Notes under the pieces: model-generated
What the model was told of the DNA's origin: nothing
Databases searched by the model: none
What the model saw: only the letters and a program-made list of their open reading frames with translations
Source: Streptomyces sp. B21-083
GTDB lineage: Bacteria; Actinomycetota; Actinomycetes; Streptomycetales; Streptomycetaceae
Reading direction: 5' to 3'
DNA length: 64,000 bases
Assembly: GCF_036898825.1 (NCBI RefSeq)
Contig: NZ_JARUND010000001.1
Location: 868,001-932,000, forward strand
Part shown: piece after piece, positions 8,234-16,180 of the stretch
Numbering within the stretch: the stretch's first letter is position 1
How the letters are laid out: each line of letters starts with the position of its first letter
Position numbers and translations under genes: made by a program

Positions 8234-9199
8234 ATGAGCGAGAACACCATGCGGGCAGTCACCATCAGCGAGTTCGGCGGAGCGGAGGTGCTGACCGTCG
8301 AGGAGGTCGCGCGCCCCGAGCCGCTGCCGACCGAGGTGCTGGTGCGGGTGCACGCCGCCGGGATCAACCCGGTGGACTGGAAGACCCGCGAGGGTCAGGG
8401 AATGGCGGGGCTGCAGACGCTCCCGCTGATCCTCGGCTGGGACGTCTCCGGCGTCGTCGAGAAGGTCGGCTTCGGCGTCACCACCCTGAAGGTCGGCGAC
8501 GAGGTGTACGGCATGCCGTGGTTCCCGCGCGCCGCCGGCGGCTACGCCGAGTACGTGAGCGCACCGGCCCGCCAGTGGGCCCGCAAGCCGGCCACCCTCG
8601 ACCACGCGCACGCGGCCGCCGTGCCGCTGGCGGCGCTGACCGCCTGGCAGACCGTGGTCGACACCGCCCACGTCCAGGCCGGCCAGCGCGTCCTGATCAC
8701 GGCCGCCGCCGGCGGAGTGGGCCACTTCGCGGTCCAGTTCGCCCGGCACCTGGGCGCCCACGTGATCGCCACCGCCAGCGCCGCCCGCCACCCCTGGCTC
8801 AAGGAACTCGGCGCCGACGAGACCATCGACTACACCACCACGCGCTTCGAGGACGTCGTCAAGGACGTCGACGTCGTCATCGACCTGGTGGGCGACGCCC
8901 ACGACAACACGAGCACCCGCTCGCTGAAGGTCCTGCGCCCGGGCGGCCTGCTGGTCGCCGTACCGTCCGGTGTCTCCCCGGACCTGGCCCAGGCCGCCGA
9001 GGCGGCCGGCGTGCGCCTCACTGCGTACCTGGTCGAGCCGGACGGTCCTGCGCTGACCACGATCGCAGGCCTGATCGACGCCGGTGAGGTCGCCGTCGAG
9101 GTGGAGGAGACCTTCCCGCTGGAGCAGGTCGGCACGGCCCAGGCCCACGTCCAGGCCGGCCGCACTCGCGGCAAGGTCGTCCTCACCGTGACCGACTGA
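8234..9199 (+). CDS. NADP-dependent quinone-oxidoreductase-like MDR enzyme
   Basis: A 321-aa zinc-independent medium-chain reductase of the quinone oxidoreductase family. It opens MRAVTISEFGGAEVL, has HAAGINPVDWKTREG, and a nucleotide-binding motif VLITAAAGGVGHFAVQFARH. I start at ATG 8234 (MSENTMRAV), just after GCGAGGA. The divergent AraC/GlxA regulator and the leader palindrome suggest inducible expression. By family, it reduces quinones or alpha,beta-unsaturated carbonyls with NADPH. Its stop codon lies in the same frame as the NIPSNAP remnant that follows directly. Confidence 0.9.
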   Translation: MSENTMRAVTISEFGGAEVLTVEEVARPEPLPTEVLVRVHAAGINPVDWKTREGQGMAGLQTLPLILGWDVSGVVEKVGFGVTTLKVGDEVYGMPWFPRAAGGYAEYVSAPARQWARKPATLDHAHAAAVPLAALTAWQTVVDTAHVQAGQRVLITAAAGGVGHFAVQFARHLGAHVIATASAARHPWLKELGADETIDYTTTRFEDVVKDVDVVIDLVGDAHDNTSTRSLKVLRPGGLLVAVPSGVSPDLAQAAEAAGVRLTAYLVEPDGPALTTIAGLIDAGEVAVEVEETFPLEQVGTAQAHVQAGRTRGKVVLTVTD

Positions 9200-9430
9200 C
9201 CATCCCTCCAGGCCTCGCTGGGCATGGACGTAACCGCCTCCTTCGTCGACGCCGAGGACGAGGACGGCTACGTGTGGATTCGCCGGTTCGAGGACGAGGC
9301 CCTGTACGCGGCCGTGTACGAGCACGACCGCTGGAAGAACGAGATCGGTCCGGTCGTCTACGGCCTGCTGATCCCCGAGAAGTCCGTCGTCACCCGTCTG
9401 GTCCCCACCCCGGCCTCACCCCTGCGATAA
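9200..9430 (+). pseudogene. NIPSNAP-family protein, N-terminally truncated
   Basis: The 3' part of a NIPSNAP gene, reading LGMDVTASFVDAEDEDGYVW, then IRRFEDEALYAAVYEHDRW, and ending VPTPASPLR. NIPSNAP proteins are normally near 100-110 aa. About the first 40-50 residues are missing, and the homologous frame begins immediately after the oxidoreductase stop, in the same frame. An ATG at 9224 could yield a 68-aa product, but there is no ribosome-binding site before it. It is most likely a deletion remnant fused to the oxidoreductase end. Confidence 0.7.
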
Positions 9431-9472
9431 CCCGGCTCACGGCCTCTTCATCCGCCACAGCACACCACCGCA

Positions 9473-9496
9473 CAGCGACAGCGACAGCGACAGCGA
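9473..9496 (+). repeat. Four tandem CAGCGA hexamers in the glcG leader
   Basis: Four exact copies of the 6-bp unit CAGCGA run head to tail and end directly before the AAAGGA ribosome-binding site of the GlcG/HbpS gene (start 9510). Slippage here would change the leader length but not the coding frame. Confidence 0.8.
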
Positions 9497-9509
9497 CAAA
9501 GGAACCATC

Positions 9510-9956
9510 ATGAGCACCGAGACACTCCAGAAGTCGGCCCCCGCTTCGTCCATCACCCAGGCCGCCGCCGGCGCACTCATCGCGGCGGTACACGCCGCGG
9601 CTGCCCGGATCGGCTTCACGGCGTCCATCGCCGTCACCGACCAGGGCGGACATCTGAAGGCATTCGACCGCGCCGACGACGCGCCCTTTCTCACCGCCGA
9701 GGTGGCCCTCGACAAGGCCTGGACCGCGGCCTCCTTCCGAATCCCCACCCACACGTGGAACGACTTGCTCGCCAACCCGCAGATCGCGCCGCTGGGCGGC
9801 CATCCTCGTGTGATGGCCGTCGGCGGCGGCTACCCGATCATCGAGAACGGCCAGTACGTCGGAGGGCTGGGGATATCCGGTGGCACCTACGACCAGGACC
9901 AGCAGGCCGCCGAGGAGGCCCTCGCCGCCCTCGGGTTCGAGCTGCCCGGTCTCTGA
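9510..9956 (+). CDS. GlcG/HbpS-family haem-degrading/binding protein
   Basis: A 148-aa protein of the GlcG/HbpS (DUF336) family, with the alternating helices ITQAAAGALIAAVHAAAARI, the motif SIAVTDQGGHLKAFDR, and a C-terminal glycine-rich core MAVGGGYPIIENGQYVGGLG followed by ISGGTYDQDQQAAEEAL. Members bind haem or act in small-molecule uptake and oxidative-stress sensing; Streptomyces HbpS is secreted, but no signal peptide is visible here, so this one is probably cytoplasmic. AAAGGA precedes the ATG by 6 bases. It stands alone after the NIPSNAP remnant. Confidence 0.88.
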   Translation: MSTETLQKSAPASSITQAAAGALIAAVHAAAARIGFTASIAVTDQGGHLKAFDRADDAPFLTAEVALDKAWTAASFRIPTHTWNDLLANPQIAPLGGHPRVMAVGGGYPIIENGQYVGGLGISGGTYDQDQQAAEEALAALGFELPGL

Positions 9957-10109
9957 CCGGCCACGGAGGGTCGGCCCGTGGCTGACGGACGCCAGGCCAA
10001 GCCATAGACCGACATGTGCGCCGTCACTGATGGCTGCAGCCATTGCCCTGATCAGCCGGCCCCCCGGCAGCCTGCGTCCTGACGTCACGCGGCCGCCGAC
10101 CGCGGTGGC

Positions 10110-10235
10110 TCAGCGGGTGGAGAGGGACGCCGGGCGCCCCGCGTCCGTACGCCCGCCCGCCGCGCCGAGGGCGAGCAGGGCGCCCCGGGTGGTGGTGACG
10201 GCCGCACAGTTGTGGGCGGCGTAGGTGATGAGACC
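10110..10235 (-). pseudogene. Unassigned C-terminal gene fragment
   Basis: On the minus strand, about 40 codons read GLITYAAHNCAAVTTTRGAL followed by LALGAAGGRTDAG and a stop. The sequence is protein-like in composition and could be the last helices of a PfkB-type sugar kinase (compare the CAAVTxTRxGA-type ending), but that is a weak resemblance. The upstream part is replaced by the ISAs1 remnant that begins near 10,215 on the other strand, suggesting the element interrupted this gene. The function is unknown. Confidence 0.2.
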
Positions 10236-10556
10236 CGTGAGAGTGTCTACGCCGTCACCAGCCTCGATGCCCACCGGGCCGGGCCCTCCGACCTGGCCGC
10301 CGCGATTCGCGGACACTGGGGCGCGGAAAACTCCTCCCACCACATCAGGGATGTCACCTTCGCCGAGGACGCCTCCACCGTCCACGCCGGGACCGCACCC
10401 CGGGCCATGGCAACCCTCCGCAACCTCGCCATCGGCGCGCTGAAAACCCTCGGAGCCGACAACATCGCCAAGACCACCCGGGCGATCCGCGACGAGCCCC
10501 AACGAGCACTCCCCATCCTGGGCATCACCAACGATCCGGACACCTACGGAACTTGA
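10215..10556 (+). pseudogene. ISAs1-family transposase, C-terminal fragment
   Basis: About 110 codons reading SVYAVTSLDAHRAGPSDLAA, then IRGHWGAENSSHHIRDVTFA and EDASTVHAGTAPRAMATLRN, match the C-terminal third of ISAs1/H-repeat-type DDE transposases, including the RGHW...HHIRDVTFxED signature with the last acidic catalytic residue. The N-terminal two thirds and the left inverted repeat are absent. The element is dead and marks an old insertion in the graveyard region. Confidence 0.85.
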
Positions 10557-10917
10557 TCAAGCCCTGCCCGCCGACTGCACCGCTGGGCATTGTTTGACGC
10601 CGCGCTTTGGTGGCTTCGTCGCCGGAAGGCGGGTGTGCACGCACGCCCGAACCGCCCGGCCTCATGCAGCGGCCACTTCCGGGCGGGGGTCTGTGCGGCG
10701 GGGATGGACCTACCGCTCGCGCGAGGCGGTGGCCTGACCCCGTTTCCCTGGGGAGCGCCCGCCGCATGTGTCCAGAGGACGTCGACGCGGGCGTCGCATC
10801 TGCCGTGCTCTCCGCGAAGCCCGCCCCGGTCTCCGCGCTTTAGTCGGGTGCCGAAATCTGCCCTTTCGGCGAGCGGACAGCTGCGGCAGGAGACTCGGCT
10901 GCGCCCTGTCCTGAACT
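10557..10917. other. Stretch with no recognisable gene
   Basis: I see no convincing gene here. All long frames in this stretch are arginine/proline-rich shadows. It separates the ISAs1 remnant from the TetR/enoyl-CoA hydratase chimera and is probably decayed DNA. Confidence 0.5.
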
Positions 10918-11269
10918 GAGCCCGTCCAGCAGGAGGTCCCCGAGTTTCGGAGAAGGCGTCGCCGGCGGTCAGGCCGGTCCTCTCCAGAAGGGCCCCTGAC
11001 TGGACCGCGTCGATGGTGACTGCCACGACATGGGCGGCGAAATGCCCGTTGAGCGCGAGGAAGACGCCGGTCTGCACGCCCTCCTCGATCAGTTCGTGGA
11101 CTCGTCGCGCCGCAGCGGCCGAATTTTTGCGGTTGATCTGTGCGGTCGGTTCGTAACCGACCATGTCGTCGTACATCGAGGGCGTTGCGGCGCTCGGTCG
11201 GTTGAGCAACAGCCACCGGACGGGGTCGCGTTGCTCGGCGAGCAGGGGTTCTGTGCCGGTCAAGGTGAC
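10918..11269 (-). pseudogene. Chimeric remnant: enoyl-CoA hydratase start fused to TetR C-terminus
   Basis: On the minus strand the frame begins VTLTGTEPLLAEQRDPVRWL then LLNRPSA, the N-terminus of an enoyl-CoA hydratase. One lost base hides the usual RNALD, which can be recovered in the next frame (near 11,185). It then jumps to MYDDMVGYEPTAQINRKNSA and ARRVHELIEEGVQTGVF, a TetR-family C-terminal domain, ending SGALLERTGLTAGDAFSE. A further frameshift near 10,945 hides LGDLLLDGL. Two unrelated genes have been joined by deletion and both are dead. The fragment directly follows the acyl-CoA ligase remnant, so a small CoA-dependent catabolic operon once stood here. Confidence 0.6.
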
Positions 11270-11945
11270 TCCGGGGTGGTGGTGAGTTCGGTGCGTCGGC
11301 GTTTGCGCAGCAGGTAGCGCTGGGTCTTGCCGCTCGGGGTCTTGGGCAGGGCGTCGATGAAGTGGATGGTGCGCGGGGGTAGGCATGGGCGGAATGGGCG
11401 GCGTAGCGGGTCTTGACCAACTGCTGGAGCTCGGCGGCCAGTTCCGGCGAGCCGTCGGCGCCGTCGCGCAGGACGACGTACGCCTCGATGACCTCGCCGC
11501 GGACGTCGTCGGGTGCGCCGATGACACCCCGTCTTGAGCGGACAATTGAGCTCGGGATGGTGGTGGTCGGCCAGGGGCGTTCCGACTTCGGTCTGGCCGA
11601 AGTGGTCGTGCACGGCCAGGCCGAGCGCGGCGCCGGCCCACTCGTTGACCTCCGGGGTCAACGGCTCACCCGCGCTGGACGCCCGCTCCAGCCGCAGCCC
11701 CTGTGGCACCGGCACCGGCACCGGCACCGGCACCGGCGATGCGCGCAGCCCCCGGTACACGGTCGGGGCGGCGGTGAAGTCGGTGACCTGGTCGTCGACG
11801 AGGGTGCGCCAGGTCGTATCGGCGGAGAACCCGCCGGACAGCAGCAGGCTGGGGACGCCGGCGGCCATCGGAGCGACGATCGCGGATACAGCCCGTAGGC
11901 CCAGCCGGGGTCGGCGGCGCACCAGTAGCTGCTGATCGTCACGGC
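11260..11945 (-). pseudogene. Acyl-CoA ligase (AMP-forming) remnant
   Basis: The minus strand shows YWCAADPGWAYGLY, then (after a shift) APMAAGVPSLLLSGGFSAD, TVYRGLRAS, SSAGEPLTPEVNEW and HDHFGQTEVG, all landmarks of the adenylate-forming acetyl/benzoate-CoA ligase family. A third frame carries GAPDDVRGEVIEAYVVL, and the original frame returns with FIDALPKTPSGKTQRYLLRK, the catalytic lysine loop. The N-terminal half with the P-loop is missing and several frameshifts are present. A (GGCACC)5 microsatellite inside it may have driven one of the changes. Confidence 0.75.
11705..11734 (+). repeat. (GGCACC)5 microsatellite inside the ligase remnant
   Basis: Five exact head-to-tail copies of GGCACC. 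On the minus strand they encode a Pro-Val run in the middle of the acyl-CoA ligase remnant, at a place where the family does not have one, so expansion happened within the gene. Confidence 0.85.
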
Positions 11946-12102
11946 GGACGAACCGCATGCCGCCGTGCCGACCGCGCTCGCGCCCCCGGCTGTCAGGGCT
12001 TCGTAGGGAGTTCGTCCTGGGGCGGCGTCCCGTGTCATGAGTGCCGATGAGACCTGTCGTCGCCGGTACTGATGTCCGTGGTACGAGGGTCTTCCCGCTC
12101 GT

Positions 12103-12720
12103 TCAATCTGCCGTTGGCACCGACGACGAGGCCTGCTCTCGCTGTGCCTCCAGCAGGCGGCGCAGCGCCCGGACACCCTCCTCGGTACGCCGCGAATCAC
12201 CGGAAGTGACCTGGTGGAACACCAGTCCTTCCAAGGCTGCGAAGACTATGTCGACCAGCTCCTCGGACAGGGCGAAGCAGGCCAGCGCCTCCCGGACGGC
12301 GTCGCGGTAGGTCTGGTAGAGCGCGTCGGCATGGTGCCGCAGTTCTGGGCTGCGGATCGCTTCGAGCTTCAGCTCGTACTGGAATGCCTGCAGGTCGGGA
12401 TCGGCACTGACGAGGCCGGGCAGGGTCGCGGCGAAGTCCTCCAGCCTGCCGCTCACGGGGACCAGCGACGATGTCTTGATGCTGTGCCGGACGACCCATT
12501 GCAGGGCTTGTTCCAGCAAGGCATCCCGGGAACCGAAATGGTGGGCGACCAGCCCATGGGTCACTCCTGCTTCGGCGGCGACAGACCGGTAGGTCAGTTT
12601 CCGCAGGCCGCCGCGGGCGACGACCTTGACGGCCGCTGCCAGCAGGGCGTCACGCCCTTCGCCGTATCCGGGCCGGGCGTCCTGGCCGGTCTCGTCGTCC
12701 GCCTCTGCCGCGCTCGTCAC
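12103..12720 (-). CDS. TetR-family regulator 1 of the catabolic island
   Basis: A 205-aa regulator with an N-terminal HTH (about residues 41-72, KLTYRSVAAEAGVTHGLVAH then HFGSRDAL) and a TetR C-terminal ligand domain. It is divergent from the gcvT-like/purU/folD operon, and the 119-bp gap holds a TATCC-N4-GGATA palindrome overlapping a promoter, so it is likely the repressor of that operon. Over residues 19-70 it differs from the second TetR (22,488-23,114) at only 7 of 52 positions by my count, implying a shared operator. It ends next to the graveyard region. Confidence 0.9.
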   Translation of the reverse strand: MTSAAEADDETGQDARPGYGEGRDALLAAAVKVVARGGLRKLTYRSVAAEAGVTHGLVAHHFGSRDALLEQALQWVVRHSIKTSSLVPVSGRLEDFAATLPGLVSADPDLQAFQYELKLEAIRSPELRHHADALYQTYRDAVREALACFALSEELVDIVFAALEGLVFHQVTSGDSRRTEEGVRALRRLLEAQREQASSSVPTAD

Positions 12721-12771
12721 CGCTCGTCCTCCTGATGTCCGTATGCGTGCACCGCCACCACAACTATCCTA

Positions 12772-12798
12772 TTGACAAGTTATCCATGTGGATAGATT
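12772..12798 (+). promoter_or_regulatory. Promoter with TATCC-N4-GGATA operator for the one-carbon operon
   Basis: A TTGACA box (12772-12777) and a TAGATT box (12793-12798) are separated by 15 bp. The palindrome TATCCATGTGGATA (12781-12794) fills the spacer, an ideal place for a repressor. The same half-sites recur at 22,331 and 28,930. The gcvT-like ATG is 42 bp downstream of the -10-like box. Confidence 0.65.
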
Positions 12799-12839
12799 CT
12801 CGCTGTACCGCATTCCCTCCCCTCTCTGGAGCTCGCCCC

Positions 12840-13961
12840 ATGGCCCTGCCCGAAGGACTGCGCAGCACCCCCTTCTCCACGCGGTACGCCGACCGCGTCG
12901 AGGAGTGGATCGACGTCTACGGCCATGCCGTGCCGCTGACCATCAGCGACCCGGCCGAGGAGTACGAGGCCATCCGCACCGCTGTGGGCGCGTCCGAGTA
13001 CTCGATGCTCTACAAGTGGCACGTCGAGGGGGCCGGCGCGGTCGCGACCGTGGACGCCGTCTTCTCGCGCAGCGTGCGCGGCCTCGGCGCCGGACGCGTC
13101 GCCTACGGTGTGGTCGTCGACGCCGACGGCATGATGCTCGACGACGTGACGGTGGCCGTCCTCGCGCCCGGCCACGTCGCCGTCACCGGCGGCAACCCCG
13201 CCACCCAGGAGGCGCTGGCCGCGCACGCTCCCGCGGGCACCACCGTCACCGAGCGCCGCGACGAGTTCGCCGTGCTGACCCTTCAGGGGCCGCGCAGCCG
13301 CGAGGTGCTCCAGCGCCTCACCAAGGTCGACGTCTCGGGCGCCGCCCTCCCCTATTACACGTTCCTGCGGGAAGCCTTCGTCGCGGGCATACCCGCGCAG
13401 GTCAACCGTCTCGGCTTCACCGCCGAGCTCGGCTACGAGATCCAGGTTCCCCGGGAGCGGGCGCTGGAGCTGTGGGACGCCGTCTTCGAGGCGGGCCAGG
13501 ACCTGGGCGTCAGGGCCTTCGGCGCGGCCGCGTTGATGATGTGCCGCACCGAGGCCGGAATGATCATGGGCGAGCTGGAGTACGACCACACCGTCACTCC
13601 CTTCGAGTGCCGCATGGGCTGGGCCCTGGACTTCGACAAAGGCCCCTTCCAGGGGCGGGACGCTCTGCTGGCCAGGAAGGACAGCGTGACGGGCCGCGTC
13701 GTCAGCGTCGTCGTGGACGCCGCTCCCGAGGTGGCCGAAGGCGCCCGGCTGGAGCTGGACGGCCGGGACATCGGCTACGTGACGATGGCCGTGCCCTCCC
13801 CCGCGCTCGACGGCGCCACCCTGGGCCTGGCCCGGGTGCACCGCGACGCCGTGAAGGCCGGCACCGCCCTCACCGCCGTCGCCGCCGACGGTTCCAAGGC
13901 CGACGCGACGGTCCGGCCCACGCCCGTGTACGACCCCGACCGCACCCGCGTACGGGCCTGA
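12840..13961 (+). CDS. GcvT-like aminomethyltransferase/THF-dependent demethylase
   Basis: A 373-aa protein of the aminomethyltransferase (GcvT) family, which moves a one-carbon unit from a methylated substrate to tetrahydrofolate. Both family domains are visible: the folate-binding core (FAVLTLQGPRSREVLQRLT, then LGFTAELGYEIQVP) and the C-terminal GcvT_C barrel (GRDALLARKD onward). It lacks the H-protein partners of a glycine cleavage system, and purU and folD follow directly, so it is more likely a dedicated demethylase. The start is ATG 12840, after CTGGAG. Relatives act on dimethylglycine, DMSP or methoxy-aromatics; which substrate applies is inferred only from the neighbours. Confidence 0.85.
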   Translation: MALPEGLRSTPFSTRYADRVEEWIDVYGHAVPLTISDPAEEYEAIRTAVGASEYSMLYKWHVEGAGAVATVDAVFSRSVRGLGAGRVAYGVVVDADGMMLDDVTVAVLAPGHVAVTGGNPATQEALAAHAPAGTTVTERRDEFAVLTLQGPRSREVLQRLTKVDVSGAALPYYTFLREAFVAGIPAQVNRLGFTAELGYEIQVPRERALELWDAVFEAGQDLGVRAFGAAALMMCRTEAGMIMGELEYDHTVTPFECRMGWALDFDKGPFQGRDALLARKDSVTGRVVSVVVDAAPEVAEGARLELDGRDIGYVTMAVPSPALDGATLGLARVHRDAVKAGTALTAVAADGSKADATVRPTPVYDPDRTRVRA

Positions 13962-13980
13962 GCGGACCGGAGATCCCGCC

Positions 13981-14826
13981 ATGCAGCGCTACATCCTCAC
14001 CCTCCGCTGCCCCGACCAGCCGGGCATCGTCCACGCACTGGCCGGGGGCGTCGCCGAGGCCAAGGGCAACATCCTGGAGAGCGGCCAGTTCTCCGATCCG
14101 GGCACCGGAATCTTCACCATCCGCGTGTGTCTGGAGACCCCCGAAACCGACACCGAGGGCCTGCGGGACGCACTCACCCTGCGCCTGGCGCGCTTCGACC
14201 CCGTGCTGACCCTGCGGGCCGAGGAGCAGCGCCGCCGGGTACTGCTGATGGTCTCCAGGTTCGACCACTGCCTGGTCGACCTGCTCTACCGCTGGGACCT
14301 GGGCGAGCTGCCCGTCGACATCCCGCTGATCGTCTCCAACCACCCCGACCTGGCACCCGTCGCGGAACGCCACAACATCCCGTTCCTCCACCTCCCGGTC
14401 ACGCGTGACACCAAGCCGGAGGCGGAGGCGGAACTGCTGCGGCTGGTCGCCGAGCACCAGGTCGACTTCGTCGTCCTCGCCCGGTACATGCAGGTCCTCT
14501 CCGACGACCTGTGCCGCAAACTGTCGGGCCGGGTCATCAACATCCACCACTCCTTCCTGCCGGGCTTCAAGGGCGCCAAGCCCTACCACCAGGCCCACGA
14601 CCGGGGCGTCAAACTCATCGGCGCCACCGCCCACTTCGTCACCGTCGACCTGGACGAGGGGCCGATCATCGAGCAGGACGTCGTCCGCGTCGGGCACCGG
14701 CACACAGCGCCGGAGCTGGTCGCCATCGGCCGGGACGTCGAGCGGATCGTGCTCGCGCGGGCCGTGCGGCTGCACGCGGAGGACCGCGTCGTCCACACCG
14801 GCTCGCGCACCGTCGTGTTCTCGTGA
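13981..14826 (+). CDS. purU: Formyltetrahydrofolate deformylase
   Basis: A 281-aa PurU: an N-terminal ACT domain (residues 1-80, [20 protein letters not shown]) and a C-terminal formyltransferase-fold hydrolase domain with [18 protein letters not shown], including the Asn-x-His pair, and the catalytic Asp region [15 protein letters not shown]. It hydrolyses 10-formyl-THF to formate and THF. Set between a GcvT-like demethylase and folD (19-bp and 22-bp gaps), it recycles THF and disposes of the one-carbon unit as formate rather than serving purine synthesis. Confidence 0.95.
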   Translation: MQRYILTLRCPDQPGIVHALAGGVAEAKGNILESGQFSDPGTGIFTIRVCLETPETDTEGLRDALTLRLARFDPVLTLRAEEQRRRVLLMVSRFDHCLVDLLYRWDLGELPVDIPLIVSNHPDLAPVAERHNIPFLHLPVTRDTKPEAEAELLRLVAEHQVDFVVLARYMQVLSDDLCRKLSGRVINIHHSFLPGFKGAKPYHQAHDRGVKLIGATAHFVTVDLDEGPIIEQDVVRVGHRHTAPELVAIGRDVERIVLARAVRLHAEDRVVHTGSRTVVFS

Positions 14827-14848
14827 CACCGGAGAGGCTGGTACGACC

Positions 14849-15697
14849 ATGACCACCGCGACGCTGCTCGACGGCAAGGCCGCGGCAGCCGAGATCAAGA
14901 GTGAACTCGCCGCCCGGGTGGAGGCGTTGGCAAGCCGGGGCGTCAGCCCCGGGCTCGGCACCATCCTCGTCGGCGAGGACCCGGGCAGTCACTCCTACGT
15001 GCGCGGCAAGCACCGCGACTGCGCCCAGGTCGGCATCGCGTCGATCCGGGTGGAGCTTGCCGCCACCGCCTCCCAGTCCGACGTCGAGGCGGCCGTACTG
15101 CGGTTGAACGCGGACCCGGCCTGCACGGGATTCATCGTCCAGCTGCCGCTGCCGGCCCACATCGACACCCACGCCGTGCTGGAGCTCATCGACCCCGCCA
15201 AGGACGCCGACGGACTCCACCCGACGAATCTGGGACGTCTGGTGCTCGGCATCCCGGCCTCGCTGCCCTGCACCCCGCGCGGCATCATCGACCTGCTGCG
15301 CCGCAACCAGGTCCCCATCACCGGCCGGCAGTTCTGTGTCATCGGCTGCGGCATCACGGTGGGCCGTCCCCTGGGCCTGATGCTGACCCGCACCACCGAG
15401 CATGCCACCGTCACGCTGTGCCACGAGGCCACCCGGGACGTCGCGGCCCACACCCGCGTCGCCGACGTGGTCGTGGCCGCGGCAGGGGTGGCCCATCTTG
15501 TCAGGCCGGACTGGATCAAGCCGGGCGCCACCGTCCTTTCCGTGGGCATCACCAGGACCGTGGAGGGCATCCTCGGCGACGTCCACCCCGACGTCGGAGA
15601 GGTGGCCGGCACGATGTCCCCGGCCACCGGCGGCGTCGGCCCGATGACCCGGGCCATGCTGCTGACCAACGTCGTCGAGGCCGCCGAGCGCGGGTGA
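14849..15697 (+). CDS. folD: Methylene-THF dehydrogenase/cyclohydrolase
   Basis: A 282-aa bifunctional FolD, oxidising 5,10-methylene-THF to methenyl-THF with NADP and hydrolysing it to 10-formyl-THF, the substrate of PurU. The catalytic lysine lies in [10 protein letters not shown]. The family signatures [23 protein letters not shown] and the C-terminal [10 protein letters not shown] ... [19 protein letters not shown] are present. The start is ATG 14849. It is probably a pathway-specific second copy, since the housekeeping folD is normally elsewhere. A strong hairpin (15,710-15,749) ends the operon. Confidence 0.95.
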   Translation: MTTATLLDGKAAAAEIKSELAARVEALASRGVSPGLGTILVGEDPGSHSYVRGKHRDCAQVGIASIRVELAATASQSDVEAAVLRLNADPACTGFIVQLPLPAHIDTHAVLELIDPAKDADGLHPTNLGRLVLGIPASLPCTPRGIIDLLRRNQVPITGRQFCVIGCGITVGRPLGLMLTRTTEHATVTLCHEATRDVAAHTRVADVVVAAAGVAHLVRPDWIKPGATVLSVGITRTVEGILGDVHPDVGEVAGTMSPATGGVGPMTRAMLLTNVVEAAERG

Positions 15698-15709
15698 CGA
15701 CAGCGGTGG

Positions 15710-15749
15710 GCTCCGGGGCCGGGGCGCTTCGACGGCCCGGCCCCGGAGC
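15710..15749 (+). terminator. Terminator hairpin after folD
   Basis: The perfect 14-bp arms GCTCCGGGGCCGGG / CCCGGCCCCGGAGC are separated by 12 nt and begin 12 bp after the folD stop. No clear U-tract follows, as is common in Streptomyces. Apart from this and the octamer repeat at 15,943, I see no gene in 15,698-16,180. Confidence 0.75.
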
Positions 15750-15942
15750 ACTGCGCCGCAGCACACCCAGCACAGCGGCGAACCTTCCCACGACGGGTTC
15801 CGGCTACGGAAACGTGGCATCTCGCGGTCAGGCGGCGCCGACCCGCAGGGCGCCTGCGAGCGGACCCAGGCAGCCAGAACCGGCCGGCCTCGATCACAGG
15901 GCAGAGGCTCCCCACAGCGTGCGGTACCCGGCTCGGCAATCC

Positions 15943-15982
15943 GTCGAACTGTCGAACTGTCGAACTGTCGAACTGTCGAACA
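15943..15982 (+). repeat. Five tandem GTCGAACT octamers
   Basis: Four exact copies of GTCGAACT and a fifth ending in A lie head to tail in the gap between folD and the convergent PuuD-like gene. The 8-bp period is not a multiple of three and no gene covers it. Confidence 0.85.
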
Positions 15983-16180
15983 GCGAACCGTCGTGCGGTG
16001 GGTCGTGCGGCGAGTTCCGGTCCTTCGTGACGAGTGACCACCCCGGGCCCGAGGGAACCGGCTGCGCGCCGGCGAAGACGCCGCTCCATGACGCCGCCGG
16101 CCTGACGGATGTCCGCGCTGTCGAGTTCCGGAGCGACGCGGGGCGCTTGCCGTCCGCGTCCGAAGAGGGCCATGACAGGG

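Noticed and set aside
10544..11641. A 365-aa minus-strand protein
   Set aside because: It is a mosaic of ligase shadow, hydratase N-terminus, TetR C-terminus and non-coding tail joined by deletions.
12840..13961. Glycine cleavage T-protein (gcvT)
   Set aside because: No gcvH or gcvP is nearby, and purU and folD follow instead; a stand-alone demethylase fits better.
15943..15982. CRISPR-like array
   Set aside because: The 8-bp units are directly adjacent with no spacers, and no cas genes are present.
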